From NCBI RefSeq assembly GCF_012986595.1, contig NZ_JAAQYM010000001.1, forward strand, positions 62,001-126,000: a stretch of DNA of 64,000 nt. The letters run 5' to 3'. Shown piece after piece: positions 1-10,205 of this stretch. Both the position numbers and the translations under genes were made by a program. This DNA comes from Pseudomonas koreensis (lineage in GTDB: Bacteria > Pseudomonadota > Gammaproteobacteria > Pseudomonadales > Pseudomonadaceae). The notes beneath the pieces are model-generated. The model ran no database searches. It was not told where the DNA came from and saw nothing but the letters and a program-made list of their open reading frames with translations. Positions within the stretch are counted from its first letter, which is position 1. Each line of letters opens with the position of its first letter.

Positions 1-763
<763 letters not shown>

Positions 764-799
764 TCAAAAAATCCTCTTTAGCGAAAAGCTTCAAGCCGC

Positions 800-847
800 G
801 CGCTGCAGGCCGTACCGCCGTTTCCGGCGGTACGCCACCTGCAGCGC
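800..847. other. Long interrupted hairpin in the sucB-lpd junction
   Basis: The 97-bp gap between sucB and lpd is filled largely by a hairpin. Outer arms GCGCTGCAGG (800-809) and CCTGCAGCGC (838-847) are perfectly complementary. Inner arms GTACCGCCG (812-820) and CGGCGGTAC (825-833) are also perfect, with a 4-nt loop and small internal bulges. No T tract follows on either strand, so a simple intrinsic terminator is unlikely. A role in mRNA processing or stability, or in partial attenuation between sucB and lpd, is inference. Confidence 0.6.
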
Positions 848-860
848 ATGGCTGCTTCTA

Positions 861-2075
861 TCAGATATCCAGCAACAGACGCGCCGGATCTTCCAGCAGG
901 TTCTTGATGGTCACCAGGAAAGTCACAGCTTCTTTGCCATCGATCAGACGGTGATCGTAGGACAGTGCCAGGTACATCATCGGACGGATCACGACCTGAC
1001 CGTTGATGGCCATAGGACGCTGGATGATGTTGTGCATGCCCAGAATCGCTGCCTGCGGCGGGTTGACGATCGGGGTCGACATCATCGAACCGAAGGTACC
1101 ACCGTTGGTGATGGTGAAGGTACCGCCGGTCATCTCTTCCATCGACAGTTTGCCGTCACGGGCTTTCTTGCCGAAAGTGGCGATGCCGCCTTCGATTTCA
1201 GCCAGGCTCATCAGCTCGGCGTTACGCAGAACCGGTACAACCAGGCCACGGTCGCTGGAAACGGCAACACCGATGTCGGCGTAGCCGTGGTAAACGATGT
1301 CCGCGCCGTCGATCGAAGCGTTGACTGCCGGGAAGCGCTTCAGTGCTTCGGTGGCGGCTTTCACGAAGAACGACATGAAGCCCAGGCGTACGCCGTTGTG
1401 GGACTTCTCGAACAGGTCCTTGTACTTCGAACGCAGTGCCATGACTTCGGTCATGTCGACTTCGTTGAAAGTGGTCAGCATGGCCATGTTCGACTGGGCT
1501 TCAACCAGACGCTCGGCAACCTTGGCACGCAGACGGGTCATCGGTACGCGCTTCTCAACGCGGTCGCCGGCAGCGAATACCGGAGCAGCAGCGGCTGGAG
1601 CAGCGGCTTTCGCAGGAGCAGCAGCCGGAGCGGCTTTCTTCGCGGCAACAGCAGCGACCACGTCTTCCTTGGTCACACGACCGCCTTTGCCGGTACCGGC
1701 AACGGAAGCGATGTTGATGCCGTTTTCTTCAGCCAGCTTGCGCGCAGCCGGAGCAGCAACAGGATCGTCTTCGCCTTCGGCAGCAGCCGGGGCAGCGGCA
1801 GCAGCGGCAGCAGCGGCTGGAGCAGCGGCAGCAGCGCCGCCCGCTTCGATGGAGCCCAGGACTTCGTCGGACAGAACGGTGTCGCCTTCGTTCTTGACGA
1901 TTGCGCCCAGCACGCCGTCGGCGGTCGCCAGCACTTCCAGTACGACTTTGTCGGTTTCGATGTCGACGATCAGGTCGTCACGCTTGACGGCGTCGCCCGG
2001 TTTTTTGTGCCAGGTGGCAACGGTGCCATCGGCAACCGATTCCGGGAAAGTGGGGGCTTTGATCTCGATAGCCAT
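861..2075 (-). CDS. sucB: 2-oxoglutarate dehydrogenase E2, dihydrolipoyl succinyltransferase
   Basis: Core acyltransferase of the 2-oxoglutarate dehydrogenase complex; it transfers succinyl from lipoyl-lysine to CoA. At 404 aa it has the usual size. Residues 1-75 form a single lipoyl domain with the lipoylated lysine in ETDKVVLEV (K43). An Ala/Pro-rich linker follows, then a peripheral subunit-binding domain (about 103-145, with [13 protein letters not shown]), a second Ala/Pro linker, and the catalytic domain ending with the HxxxDG motif in [11 protein letters not shown] (H375, D379). The start at 2075 follows a GGAACC stretch. It lies 42 bp downstream of sucA in the same transcription unit. 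Confidence 0.97.
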   Translation of the reverse strand: MAIEIKAPTFPESVADGTVATWHKKPGDAVKRDDLIVDIETDKVVLEVLATADGVLGAIVKNEGDTVLSDEVLGSIEAGGAAAAAPAAAAAAAAAPAAAEGEDDPVAAPAARKLAEENGINIASVAGTGKGGRVTKEDVVAAVAAKKAAPAAAPAKAAAPAAAAPVFAAGDRVEKRVPMTRLRAKVAERLVEAQSNMAMLTTFNEVDMTEVMALRSKYKDLFEKSHNGVRLGFMSFFVKAATEALKRFPAVNASIDGADIVYHGYADIGVAVSSDRGLVVPVLRNAELMSLAEIEGGIATFGKKARDGKLSMEEMTGGTFTITNGGTFGSMMSTPIVNPPQAAILGMHNIIQRPMAINGQVVIRPMMYLALSYDHRLIDGKEAVTFLVTIKNLLEDPARLLLDI

Positions 2076-2117
2076 TATCTGTGGTTCCTTAAATTCGGTT
2101 TCAGGTGCGCGAAGGCA

Positions 2118-4949
2118 TTAAACGGTAAACGCGTCTTGCAGCAGTTTTTCCTGCTGCTCGGCGTGCATCGATGCGTAACCACAAGCTGGGGCAGCAGAAG
2201 CCTCACGGCCCGCGTACTCGAGTACGAGAGACTTGTCGAGGTTACCGATGCTGCGACGCAGGTGGTGCTGGCTGCAGTACCAGGCGCCCTGGTTCATCGG
2301 CTCTTCCTGACACCAAACGGCATGCTTGACGTTGGTGTAAGGCGCCAGGACTTCTTTCAAGTCGTCCTCAGGGAATGGATACAGCTGCTCGATACGCACG
2401 ATGGCGATATCGTCACGGCCTTCGGCACGACGTTTTTCCAGCAGGTCGTAGTAGACCTTGCCGCTACACAGAACAACGCGCTCGACCTTTTTCGGGTCCA
2501 GGGCATCGATTTCCGGGATCACGGTCTGGAACGAACCTTCAGCCAGATCTTCCAGAGTCGAGACGGCCAGCTTGTGGCGCAGCAGCGACTTAGGCGTCAG
2601 CACTACCAGAGGTTTGCGCAGCGGGCGAATCACCTGACGACGCAGCAAGTGGTAGATCTGGGCCGGGGTGGTCGGCATGCACACCTGAATGTTGTGCTCG
2701 GCGCACAGCTGCAGGTAACGCTCAAGACGTGCCGAGCTGTGCTCAGGGCCCTGACCTTCGTAGCCGTGTGGCAACAGCATGGTCAGACCGCAGAGACGGC
2801 CCCACTTGTGCTCGCCGCTGGTGATGAACTGGTCGATAACAACCTGTGCACCGTTGGCGAAGTCGCCGAACTGGGCTTCCCAGATCACCAGCGCGTTCGG
2901 CGTGGTGGTCGAGTAACCGTATTCGAAGGCCAGTACCGCTTCTTCCGACAGGAACGAGTCGTACAGGTCAAAGCGTGGCTGACCGTCGTACAGGTTCTGC
3001 AGCGGAATGTAGGTGCCCGCGTCTTTCTGGTTGTGCAGTACAGCGTGACGGTGCGAGAACGTACCGCGGCCGATGTCCTGACCGGTCATGCGGATCGGGT
3101 GACCTTCGAACGCCAGGGTCGCGTACGCCATGGTTTCGGCGTAACCCCAGTTGATCGGCAGGCCGCCGGCTTGCATCTTCTGACGGTCTTCGTAGATCTT
3201 CGCGACCTGACGCTGAACCACGAAGCCTTCCGGAATTTCCAGCAGCTTGGCGGACAGTTCTTGCAGGGTCTTCAGATCGAAGCGCGTGTCGTGACGCGCA
3301 GTCCAGGCGTGGCCCAGATACGGACGCCAGTCCACGAACAGCTCTTTGTTCGGCTCTTTGACCAGCGATTTCACTACGTGCAGACCGTTGTCCAGCGCGT
3401 TGCGGTACTCGTCGACCTTGGCCTGAACACGCTCAGCGTCCAGTACACCGGCCTGAGTCAGACGATCAGCGTACAGCTCACGGGTGGTGCGCTGTTTGGT
3501 GATCTGCTGGTACATCAGAGGCTGGGTACCGCTTGGCTCGTCGGCCTCGTTGTGGCCGCGACGACGGTAGCAGACCAGGTCGATCACCACGTCACGCTTG
3601 AACTGCATGCGGTAGTCGATGGCCAGCTGGGTCACGAACAGCACGGCTTCCGGATCGTCACCATTCACATGGAGGATCGGCGCCTGGATCATCTTCGCAA
3701 CGTCGGTGGCGTACTCGGTAGAACGCGAGTCCAGCGGGTTGCTGATGGTGAAACCAACCTGGTTGTTGATCACGATGTGCACGGTACCGCCGGTCTTGAA
3801 ACCGCGGGTCTGCGACATCTGGAAGGTTTCCATGACCACGCCCTGACCGGCGAATGCCGCGTCACCGTGGATGGAGATCGGCAGAACCTTCTCACCCGTC
3901 GGGTCGTTACGACGATCCTGACGAGCGCGAACCGAACCTTCTACCACCGGGGAAACGATTTCCAGGTGGGACGGGTTGAACGCCATGGCCAGGTGAACTT
4001 CACCGCCGGCGGTCATCACGTTGGACGAGAAGCCCTGGTGGTATTTAACGTCACCGGAACCCAGCTCGACCTTCTTCTTGCCTTCGAACTCGTCGAACAG
4101 CTCGCGCGGGTTCTTGCCGAAGGTGTTGACCAGCACGTTCAGACGGCCACGGTGGGCCATGCCGATGACGACTTCCTTGGTGCCGTAGGAACCGGAACGC
4201 TGGATCAGCTCGTCGAGCATCGGGATCAGGCTTTCGCCGCCTTCCAGACCGAAACGCTTGGTGCCCGGGTATTTGGTGCCCAGGTATTTCTCCAGGCCTT
4301 CACCGGCAGTCACGCGCTCAAGCAGGTGGCTCTTGATGTCGGCGGAGTACGTCGGACGACCACGCACGCTTTCCAGACGCTGCTGGAACCACTGGCGCTG
4401 CTCGGAATCGGTGATGTGCGTAAATTCAGCGCCGATGGTGCGGCAATATGTCTGCTGCAACGCTTCGTGAATTTCGCGTAGGCTCGCTTCCTCTTTGCCG
4501 ATGAACAGGTCGCCGGCACGGAAGGTCGTATCAAGATCGGCATTGGTCAAGCCGTAATGATTGATCGACAGGTCTGCAGGTGCAGGACGCTGCCACAGCC
4601 CCAGCGGGTCAAGCTGGGCTGCCTGGTGGCCACGCATACGGTAGGCCTGGATCAATCGCAGCACTTCAACTTGCTTCTTCTCGTGCTCACTGCTCACGCT
4701 GCCGGCGGAAACCGGTTGGGCGCGGCGCTGGTTCTTTGCCAGCAGCACGAAATGATCGCGAATTGTGGAGTGCGAAACATCAGTGGCAGAGCTGCCGTCG
4801 GCTGGCAGCTTCTGAAAGTAGGTGCGCCACTCTTCTGGCACAGCGTTAGGGTCGTGCAGGTAGAGCTCATAAAGCTCTTCCACATAGGCAGCGTTTCCAC
4901 CTGAAAGGTAGGCGCTGTTCCACATGCGCTGCATCACGCTTTCTTGCAT
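2118..4949 (-). CDS. sucA: 2-oxoglutarate dehydrogenase E1
   Basis: Thiamine-diphosphate-dependent E1 of the 2-oxoglutarate dehydrogenase complex; it decarboxylates 2-oxoglutarate and succinylates the lipoyl arm of SucB. Full length at 943 aa. The N-terminus (MWNSAYLSGGNAAYVEELYE) is the typical E1o segment. TPP-region motifs include MAHRGRLNVLVN, HGDAAFAGQGVV (GDxAFxGQG) and NNQVGFT. The transketolase-like pyrimidine-binding and C-terminal domains follow (GQDIGRGTFSHRHAV; LPHGYEGQGPEHSSARLER). The ATG at 4949 has an upstream GAGGGTGA sequence as ribosome-binding site. It is separated from sdhB by about 260 bp that contain hairpins. Confidence 0.97.
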   Translation of the reverse strand: MQESVMQRMWNSAYLSGGNAAYVEELYELYLHDPNAVPEEWRTYFQKLPADGSSATDVSHSTIRDHFVLLAKNQRRAQPVSAGSVSSEHEKKQVEVLRLIQAYRMRGHQAAQLDPLGLWQRPAPADLSINHYGLTNADLDTTFRAGDLFIGKEEASLREIHEALQQTYCRTIGAEFTHITDSEQRQWFQQRLESVRGRPTYSADIKSHLLERVTAGEGLEKYLGTKYPGTKRFGLEGGESLIPMLDELIQRSGSYGTKEVVIGMAHRGRLNVLVNTFGKNPRELFDEFEGKKKVELGSGDVKYHQGFSSNVMTAGGEVHLAMAFNPSHLEIVSPVVEGSVRARQDRRNDPTGEKVLPISIHGDAAFAGQGVVMETFQMSQTRGFKTGGTVHIVINNQVGFTISNPLDSRSTEYATDVAKMIQAPILHVNGDDPEAVLFVTQLAIDYRMQFKRDVVIDLVCYRRRGHNEADEPSGTQPLMYQQITKQRTTRELYADRLTQAGVLDAERVQAKVDEYRNALDNGLHVVKSLVKEPNKELFVDWRPYLGHAWTARHDTRFDLKTLQELSAKLLEIPEGFVVQRQVAKIYEDRQKMQAGGLPINWGYAETMAYATLAFEGHPIRMTGQDIGRGTFSHRHAVLHNQKDAGTYIPLQNLYDGQPRFDLYDSFLSEEAVLAFEYGYSTTTPNALVIWEAQFGDFANGAQVVIDQFITSGEHKWGRLCGLTMLLPHGYEGQGPEHSSARLERYLQLCAEHNIQVCMPTTPAQIYHLLRRQVIRPLRKPLVVLTPKSLLRHKLAVSTLEDLAEGSFQTVIPEIDALDPKKVERVVLCSGKVYYDLLEKRRAEGRDDIAIVRIEQLYPFPEDDLKEVLAPYTNVKHAVWCQEEPMNQGAWYCSQHHLRRSIGNLDKSLVLEYAGREASAAPACGYASMHAEQQEKLLQDAFTV

Positions 4950-5056
4950 GCTTGGTCACCCTCGGTTAGGGGAACACCATCGGCGTCAATACCGAGCAAA
5001 CTTGCAGAAGTCCGAATGCAGCGACCAAAACAAGCCACTTAGGATCACGCTGATAG

Positions 5057-5163
5057 TCCGGGTACCAGCCCGGATGCCCCTGCTTGTCTCATTTCTTCAA
5101 AATAAGAGCTGCAGCTTGTGGCTACTGCTCTGGTTATAGCCATGACGCGGGTTGAAGCCCGCG
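5057..5163. other. Two short hairpins in the sdhB-sucA gap
   Basis: The 259-bp gap between sdhB and sucA contains two perfect short stem-loops: TCCGGG/CCCGGA at 5057-5074 and CGCGGG/CCCGCG at 5146-5163. Neither carries a clear T tract on the minus strand, so they are better candidates for mRNA processing or pausing than for full termination. sdhCDAB and sucAB may still be co-transcribed, as is usual in the genus. No other gene was recognised in this gap. Confidence 0.45.
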
Positions 5164-5208
5164 CCACAGCCTCTTCGGTACAGCGGTTCTACGGTTACAG
5201 CAGCTGAA

Positions 5209-5913
5209 TCACACGCCGCTCGAGAGCAACATGTTACGGATGTGACCGATGGCCTTAGTCGGGTTCAGGCCTTTCGGACATACGTTGACGCAGTTCATGA
5301 TGCCCCGGCAGCGGAAGACGCTGAACGGGTCATCGAGCGAAGCCAGACGCTCGGACGTCTTGGTGTCACGGCTGTCTGCCAGGAAGCGGTACGCTTGCAG
5401 CAGTGCAGCCGGGCCCAGGAACTTGTCCGGGTTCCACCAGAAGGACGGGCACGAGGTCGAGCAGCAGGCGCACAGGATGCACTCGTACAGACCGTCGAGC
5501 TTTTCACGCTCTTCAGGGGACTGCAGACGCTCGATGGCCGGAGCCGGCGTGTCGTTCTGCAGGTAAGGCTTAACCTTCTCGTATTGCTTGTAGAAGATGC
5601 TCATATCGACAACCAGGTCACGGATAACCGGCAAACCTGGCAGCGGACGAACGATCAACTTGTTGCCTTTTACGACGGCGGACAGCGGCGTGATGCACGC
5701 CAGGCCGTTTTTGCCGTTGATGTTCATGCCGTCGGAGCCGCAGACACCTTCACGGCAAGAGCGACGATAGGAGAAACCCTCGTCCTGCTCTTTGATCAGG
5801 GCCAGCACGTCCAGCACCATCAGGTCTTTACCACCGGTATCGACCTGGAATTCCTGCATGAACGGCGCAGCGTCCTGATCAGGGTTGTAGCGATAAACAC
5901 TGACTTGCAACAT
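5209..5913 (-). CDS. sdhB: Succinate dehydrogenase iron-sulfur subunit
   Basis: Electron-transfer subunit of complex II, carrying electrons from the SdhA flavin to quinone at SdhCD. 234 aa. The [2Fe-2S] ligands lie in SCREGVCGSDG and NGLAC (C53, C58, C73). The [4Fe-4S] and [3Fe-4S] ligands lie in CILCACCSTSCP and CRGIMNCVNVCPKG. The ATG at 5913 is preferred to the in-frame GTG three codons upstream because AAGGGTGA sits at proper spacing before the ATG, whereas it abuts the GTG. The gene starts 12 bp after the sdhA stop. Confidence 0.96.
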   Translation of the reverse strand: MLQVSVYRYNPDQDAAPFMQEFQVDTGGKDLMVLDVLALIKEQDEGFSYRRSCREGVCGSDGMNINGKNGLACITPLSAVVKGNKLIVRPLPGLPVIRDLVVDMSIFYKQYEKVKPYLQNDTPAPAIERLQSPEEREKLDGLYECILCACCSTSCPSFWWNPDKFLGPAALLQAYRFLADSRDTKTSERLASLDDPFSVFRCRGIMNCVNVCPKGLNPTKAIGHIRNMLLSSGV

Positions 5914-5924
5914 GGCGGTCACCC

Positions 5925-7697
5925 TTAATAAGTCCGGACTTTAGGTTCGAAAGTCGGAACAGTCTTCGGCGAGAAGTTTACGGCACGCTTGGCGACGCGT
6001 TTCTCACCCGGGAAGTACAGGGTGTGGCACAGCCAGTTTTCGTCGTCACGGTCTTCGAAGTCTTCACGGGCGTGAGCGCCGCGGGACTCTTTACGTACTT
6101 CGGCCGCGATGGCGGTAGCTTCAGCCACTTCCAGCAGGTTTTGCAGTTCCAGAGCTTCGATACGCGCGGTGTTGAACGCTTGCGACTTATCGTTGATCTT
6201 CACGTTGGCGATGCGCTTGCGCAGATCGGCCAGCTGAGCGATACCCTTCTGCATGTACTCGCCAGTACGGAATACACCGAAGTAGTTCTGCATGCAGCTT
6301 TGCAGCTCGCGACGCAGGGTGGCCACGTCTTCGCCATCGGTACGGCCGTTCAGCGCGTTCAGGCGCGACAGGGCAGCTTCGATGTCGGATTCGGTAGCGT
6401 CGTCGTATTCGATACCGTCGGTCAGCGCCTTTTCCAGGTGCAGGCCGGCAGCGCGGCCGAATACCACCAGGTCGAGCAGCGAGTTGCCGCCCAGACGGTT
6501 GGCACCGTGCACCGATACGCAAGCCACTTCGCCTACCGCGAACAGACCCGGAATGATCTGGTCCACGCCTTCGGCGTTCTGGGTGATCGCCTGACCGTGA
6601 ATGTTGGTGGCAACGCCGCCCATCATGTAGTGGCAGGTCGGAACAACCGGAACCGGCGCAACCACCGGGTCAACGTGAGCGAACGTCTTCGACAGTTCGC
6701 AGATGCCTGGCAGACGGCTGTGCAGCACTTCCTCGCCCAGGTGGTCGAGTTTGAGCATCACGTGGTCGCCATTCGGACCGCAACCGTTGCCGGCGATGAT
6801 TTCTTTAACCATCGAACGGGCAACCACGTCACGACCGGCCAGGTCTTTCGCGTTCGGAGCATAACGCTCCATGAAACGCTCGCCGTGCTTGTTGATCAGG
6901 TAACCACCTTCACCACGGCAACCTTCGGTCACCAGGACACCGGCGCCGGCGATGCCGGTCGGGTGGAACTGCCACATTTCGATGTCTTGTACCGGTACGC
7001 CGGCACGCAGAGCCATACCAACGCCGTCACCGGTGTTGATCAGGGCGTTGGTGGTGGAGGCGTAGATACGGCCAGCACCGCCAGTCGCCAGCACAGTGGC
7101 TTTGGCGCGGATGTACGAGGTTTCGCCGGTTTCGATGCAGATCGCGATCACACCGACGAATTCGCCTTCCTGGTTCTTCACCAGGTCGACAGCGTAGTAC
7201 TCGTTCAAGAACGTGGTGCCGGCTTTCAGGTTGCCCTGATAAAGCGTGTGCAGCAGCGCGTGACCGGTACGGTCGGACGCCGCGCAGGTACGAGCAGCCT
7301 GGCCGCCTTTACCGTAGTCCTTGGACTGACCACCGAACGGACGCTGGTAGATACGACCCTGTTCGGTACGCGAGAACGGCAGACCCATGTGGTCCAGCTC
7401 GAAAACGGCAGCCGGGCCTTCCTGACACATGTATTCGATAGCGTCCTGGTCACCGATGTAGTCGGAACCCTTGACGGTATCGTACATGTGCCAGCGCCAG
7501 TCATCGTTCGGGTCGGCGGACGCGATTGCGCAGGTGATGCCGCCCTGGGCGGATACAGTGTGCGAACGGGTCGGGAAAACCTTGGTGATCACCGCAGTCT
7601 TGTGACCGCCCTGTGCCAGCTGCAGCGCAGCGCGCATGCCGGCACCGCCACCACCAATGATGATGGCGTCGAAAGAAATCGTTGGAATGTTAGCCAT
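5925..7697 (-). CDS. sdhA: Succinate dehydrogenase flavoprotein subunit
   Basis: Catalytic subunit of complex II that oxidises succinate to fumarate at the inner membrane. 590 aa, the normal length. The FAD-binding motif [14 protein letters not shown] is near residues 13-25. The covalent flavin attachment histidine is in [10 protein letters not shown] (H46). Substrate-site motifs typical of the SdhA/FrdA family follow ([45 protein letters not shown]). The C-terminus has the conserved [11 protein letters not shown] segment. It lies 3 bp downstream of sdhD. Confidence 0.97.
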   Translation of the reverse strand: MANIPTISFDAIIIGGGGAGMRAALQLAQGGHKTAVITKVFPTRSHTVSAQGGITCAIASADPNDDWRWHMYDTVKGSDYIGDQDAIEYMCQEGPAAVFELDHMGLPFSRTEQGRIYQRPFGGQSKDYGKGGQAARTCAASDRTGHALLHTLYQGNLKAGTTFLNEYYAVDLVKNQEGEFVGVIAICIETGETSYIRAKATVLATGGAGRIYASTTNALINTGDGVGMALRAGVPVQDIEMWQFHPTGIAGAGVLVTEGCRGEGGYLINKHGERFMERYAPNAKDLAGRDVVARSMVKEIIAGNGCGPNGDHVMLKLDHLGEEVLHSRLPGICELSKTFAHVDPVVAPVPVVPTCHYMMGGVATNIHGQAITQNAEGVDQIIPGLFAVGEVACVSVHGANRLGGNSLLDLVVFGRAAGLHLEKALTDGIEYDDATESDIEAALSRLNALNGRTDGEDVATLRRELQSCMQNYFGVFRTGEYMQKGIAQLADLRKRIANVKINDKSQAFNTARIEALELQNLLEVAEATAIAAEVRKESRGAHAREDFEDRDDENWLCHTLYFPGEKRVAKRAVNFSPKTVPTFEPKVRTY

Positions 7698-7700
7698 GAC

Positions 7701-8069
7701 TCAGATACCCCAGAGAATCTGCACACCCCAGACGAAGTAAGCGAACATCGCAACGCCGCATACTGCCTGGAAAAGGAAACGTATAGCCGTCGCGGACTTG
7801 CCGAACGCCATTGGCGTCAGGTAGTCAGTCGCGATGGTCCACATGCCGACCCAGGCGTGAGCGCCGAGGGCAACAAGGGCCAGGAGGCTGAAAATACGCA
7901 TCCCGTTGTGGGCGAACAGTTCATGCCACTGGGCATACTCGAGGCCTGGGTGGGCCACGACGTATCCGATCAGAAAGATGAAGTAAGCCGCGAGAACGAC
8001 CGCCGACACACGTTGCGCCATCCAGTCATAGAGGCCCGAACGCGAGAGGTTCGTGACGTTAGTTACCAT
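7701..8069 (-). CDS. sdhD: Succinate dehydrogenase membrane anchor subunit D
   Basis: Small hydrophobic anchor that with SdhC binds heme b and the quinone. 122 aa with three predicted membrane helices. The N-terminus (VTNLSRSGLYDWMAQRVSAVVLAAY) carries the RxSAVxxAxY signature of the family. The ATG at 8069 is preferred over an upstream in-frame TTG and overlaps the sdhC stop by 7 bp, suggesting translational coupling. Gene order sdhC-D-A-B is canonical. Confidence 0.93.
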   Translation of the reverse strand: MVTNVTNLSRSGLYDWMAQRVSAVVLAAYFIFLIGYVVAHPGLEYAQWHELFAHNGMRIFSLLALVALGAHAWVGMWTIATDYLTPMAFGKSATAIRFLFQAVCGVAMFAYFVWGVQILWGI

Positions 8070-8437
8070 ATCCAAACTCCTGCCAGAACGATTACCACCA
8101 CGGAAACGGCGATAACGATTTTCGAGCCCAGCTTGCCGCCTTCCAGCGTCTCACCGATGCCCATGTCCATGATCAAATGGCGCACACCGGCAACCAGGTG
8201 ATACAGCAGAGCGGACAGGATGCCCCAAATCACTAGCTTGGCTAGCGGACTGGTCAGACACGCTTTCACCTGACCGAAGCCTTCCTCGGAGCTCAGCGAC
8301 TTGTCCAATGCGTAAAGCATGATGGCAAGGCACACAAAGAGGATGACACCGGAGATTCGGTGAAGAATGGACGTGTAAGCAGTGACTGGGAGTTTGATGG
8401 TCCTTAGGTCTAGGTTTACAGGTCGTTGGCTTTTCAC
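8063..8437 (-). CDS. sdhC: Succinate dehydrogenase cytochrome b556 subunit
   Basis: Membrane anchor of complex II with heme b and quinone-binding residues. About 124 aa with three membrane helices. Family motifs are RPVNLDLRTIKLPVTAYTSI near the start, then LHRISG, and HLVAGVRHLIMDMG carrying the heme-ligand histidine region. The most likely start is GTG at 8437, immediately before KSQRPVNLDL. Its ribosome-binding site is weak (an A-rich run), so the exact start is uncertain and a slightly longer N-terminus is possible. First gene of the sdh-suc transcription unit. Confidence 0.88.
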   Translation of the reverse strand: MKSQRPVNLDLRTIKLPVTAYTSILHRISGVILFVCLAIMLYALDKSLSSEEGFGQVKACLTSPLAKLVIWGILSALLYHLVAGVRHLIMDMGIGETLEGGKLGSKIVIAVSVVVIVLAGVWIW

Positions 8438-8572
8438 GGCTTTTTTTTCACACTGAAGAGCCCCTAACAATCAGGGCAAAGTTGTTGGGGAGTGCACTGG
8501 TCAGGTAACCACCACCCAGGGATGCGACCCCCAATGAAAGCAAGCCCAAAAGCCCTTGGCGGTCGGTGGCCG

Positions 8573-8601
8573 AGTATAGACAGTTAGGCTACTAATGACA
8601 A
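8573..8601 (-). promoter_or_regulatory. Candidate sigma-70 promoter of sdhCDAB-sucAB-lpd
   Basis: Read on the minus strand, TTGTCA (8601-8596) and TATACT (8578-8573) are separated by 17 bp, a near-consensus sigma-70 pair. It lies about 135 bp upstream of the sdhC start, implying a fairly long leader. The 363-bp gap 8438-8800 holds this promoter and the divergent gltA promoter; nothing else coding is seen there. Confidence 0.65.
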
Positions 8602-8715
8602 CGCAATCACCTACCCCCAATAGCTGATTGCACAAGTCGCATAAAAGGCGTAAATGGCAGTCAATTTCGAGGAAAAAGTGCGCTTAAAGCCTTCTGGAGC
8701 AAGACTTTAGGCAAA

Positions 8716-8743
8716 TTGACATTCGAATTTATCTCACTATAGT
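8716..8743 (+). promoter_or_regulatory. Candidate sigma-70 promoter of gltA
   Basis: TTGACA (8716-8721) and TATAGT (8738-8743) are separated by 16 bp, a strong sigma-70 match 58 bp upstream of the gltA ATG. The gltA ribosome-binding site (AGGAGG) lies 5 bases before the ATG at 8801. Confidence 0.75.
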
Positions 8744-8800
8744 GGTGCGGGCCCTGCGTGGGGGGTCTGTCTGATGGTTCAAGCATAAATAGGAGGCCAC

Positions 8801-10090
8801 ATGGCTGACAAAAAAGCGCAGTTGATCATCGAGGGCGCAGCCCCCGTCGAGCTGCCCATTTTAACCGGCACCGTTGGTCCCGATGTAATTGATGTTCGGG
8901 GCCTGACGGCCACGGGCCGCTTCACTTTCGACCCGGGTTTCATGTCGACCGCCTCGTGCGAATCGAAAATCACCTATATCGACGGCGACAACGGCATTCT
9001 GTTGCACCGCGGCTACCCGATCGAACAGCTGGCTGAAAAGTCGGACTACCTGGAAACCTGCTACCTGCTGCTCAACGGCGAACTGCCGACCGCAGAACAG
9101 AAGGCCCAGTTCGTCAGCACCGTGAAAAACCACACCATGGTTCACGAGCAGCTGAAAACCTTCTTCAACGGCTTCCGTCGCGACGCCCACCCGATGGCCG
9201 TCATGTGCGGCGTAGTCGGCGCCCTCTCGGCCTTCTACCACGACTCCCTGGACATCAATAACCCGCAGCATCGCGAAATCTCCGCGATCCGTCTGGTTGC
9301 CAAGATGCCGACCCTGGCAGCGATGGTTTACAAGTACTCCATGGGTCAACCCATGATGTACCCGCGCAACGACCTGACGTACGCGGAAAACTTCCTGCAC
9401 ATGATGTTCAACACCCCGTGCGAGATCAAACCGATCAGCCCGGTGCTCGCCAAGGCCATGGACCGGATCTTCATCCTCCACGCCGACCACGAGCAGAACG
9501 CGTCGACCTCCACCGTGCGTCTGGCCGGCTCTTCGGGTGCCAACCCGTTCGCCTGTATCGCCGCCGGCATCGCCGCACTGTGGGGCCCTGCCCACGGCGG
9601 TGCGAACGAAGCCGTATTGACCATGCTCGACGAGATTGGCGATGTGTCCAACATCGACAAGTTCATCGCCAAGGCCAAGGACAAGAACGATCCGTTCAAG
9701 CTGATGGGCTTCGGTCACCGCGTTTACAAGAACCGCGACCCTCGCGCGACTGTCATGAAGCAGACCTGCGACGAAGTACTGAAAGAGCTGGGCATCAACA
9801 ACGATCCGCAACTCGAACTGGCCATGCGCCTGGAAGAGATCGCTCTGACCGACCCGTACTTCATCGAACGCTCGCTGTACCCAAACGTCGACTTCTACTC
9901 GGGGATCATCCTCAAGGCGATCGGCATTCCAACCAGCATGTTCACCGTGATTTTCGCCCTGGCACGTACTGTCGGCTGGATCTCCCACTGGAAAGAGATG
10001 CTCTCCAGCCCGTACAAGATCGGCCGTCCGCGCCAGCTGTACACCGGCTACGAGTCGCGTGATATCACCAAGTTGGAAGACCGCAAATAA
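8801..10090 (+). CDS. gltA: Citrate synthase
   Basis: Condenses oxaloacetate and acetyl-CoA to citrate, the entry step of the TCA cycle. 429 aa, typical of the large hexameric, NADH-sensitive enzymes of Gram-negative bacteria. The catalytic histidine regions are in [11 protein letters not shown] and [12 protein letters not shown], and the citrate-synthase signature [14 protein letters not shown] follows. It is divergent from the sdh-suc operon and shares its upstream region, so both TCA segments can be co-regulated. A hairpin terminator follows the stop. Confidence 0.97.
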   Translation: MADKKAQLIIEGAAPVELPILTGTVGPDVIDVRGLTATGRFTFDPGFMSTASCESKITYIDGDNGILLHRGYPIEQLAEKSDYLETCYLLLNGELPTAEQKAQFVSTVKNHTMVHEQLKTFFNGFRRDAHPMAVMCGVVGALSAFYHDSLDINNPQHREISAIRLVAKMPTLAAMVYKYSMGQPMMYPRNDLTYAENFLHMMFNTPCEIKPISPVLAKAMDRIFILHADHEQNASTSTVRLAGSSGANPFACIAAGIAALWGPAHGGANEAVLTMLDEIGDVSNIDKFIAKAKDKNDPFKLMGFGHRVYKNRDPRATVMKQTCDEVLKELGINNDPQLELAMRLEEIALTDPYFIERSLYPNVDFYSGIILKAIGIPTSMFTVIFALARTVGWISHWKEMLSSPYKIGRPRQLYTGYESRDITKLEDRK

Positions 10091-10127
10091 GACCTGTCTT
10101 GCGATAATGTCTTGAAGTTGTACCGGG

Positions 10128-10159
10128 AACGGCCTCTGTTTATATAGGGGCCGTTTTTG
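10128..10159 (+). terminator. Intrinsic terminator of gltA
   Basis: Stem AACGGCCTC / GGGGCCGTT (one G-T wobble) around a 10-nt AT-rich loop, followed by TTTGTTTG. It lies 37 bp after the gltA stop. Confidence 0.8.
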
Positions 10160-10205
10160 TTTGTTTGGTCTCAGCGGCCTGCGGGCCGACTGTGACTGTG
10201 GTTAG

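Noticed and set aside
951..4481. 1176-codon plus-strand open frame over sucA/sucB
   Set aside because: Antisense shadow of two unmistakable minus-strand genes; composition rich in H, V, Q, R as expected for reverse-frame reading of high-GC genes.
6024..8201. 725-codon plus-strand open frame over sdhA/sdhD
   Set aside because: Antisense to canonical sdh genes; no domain.
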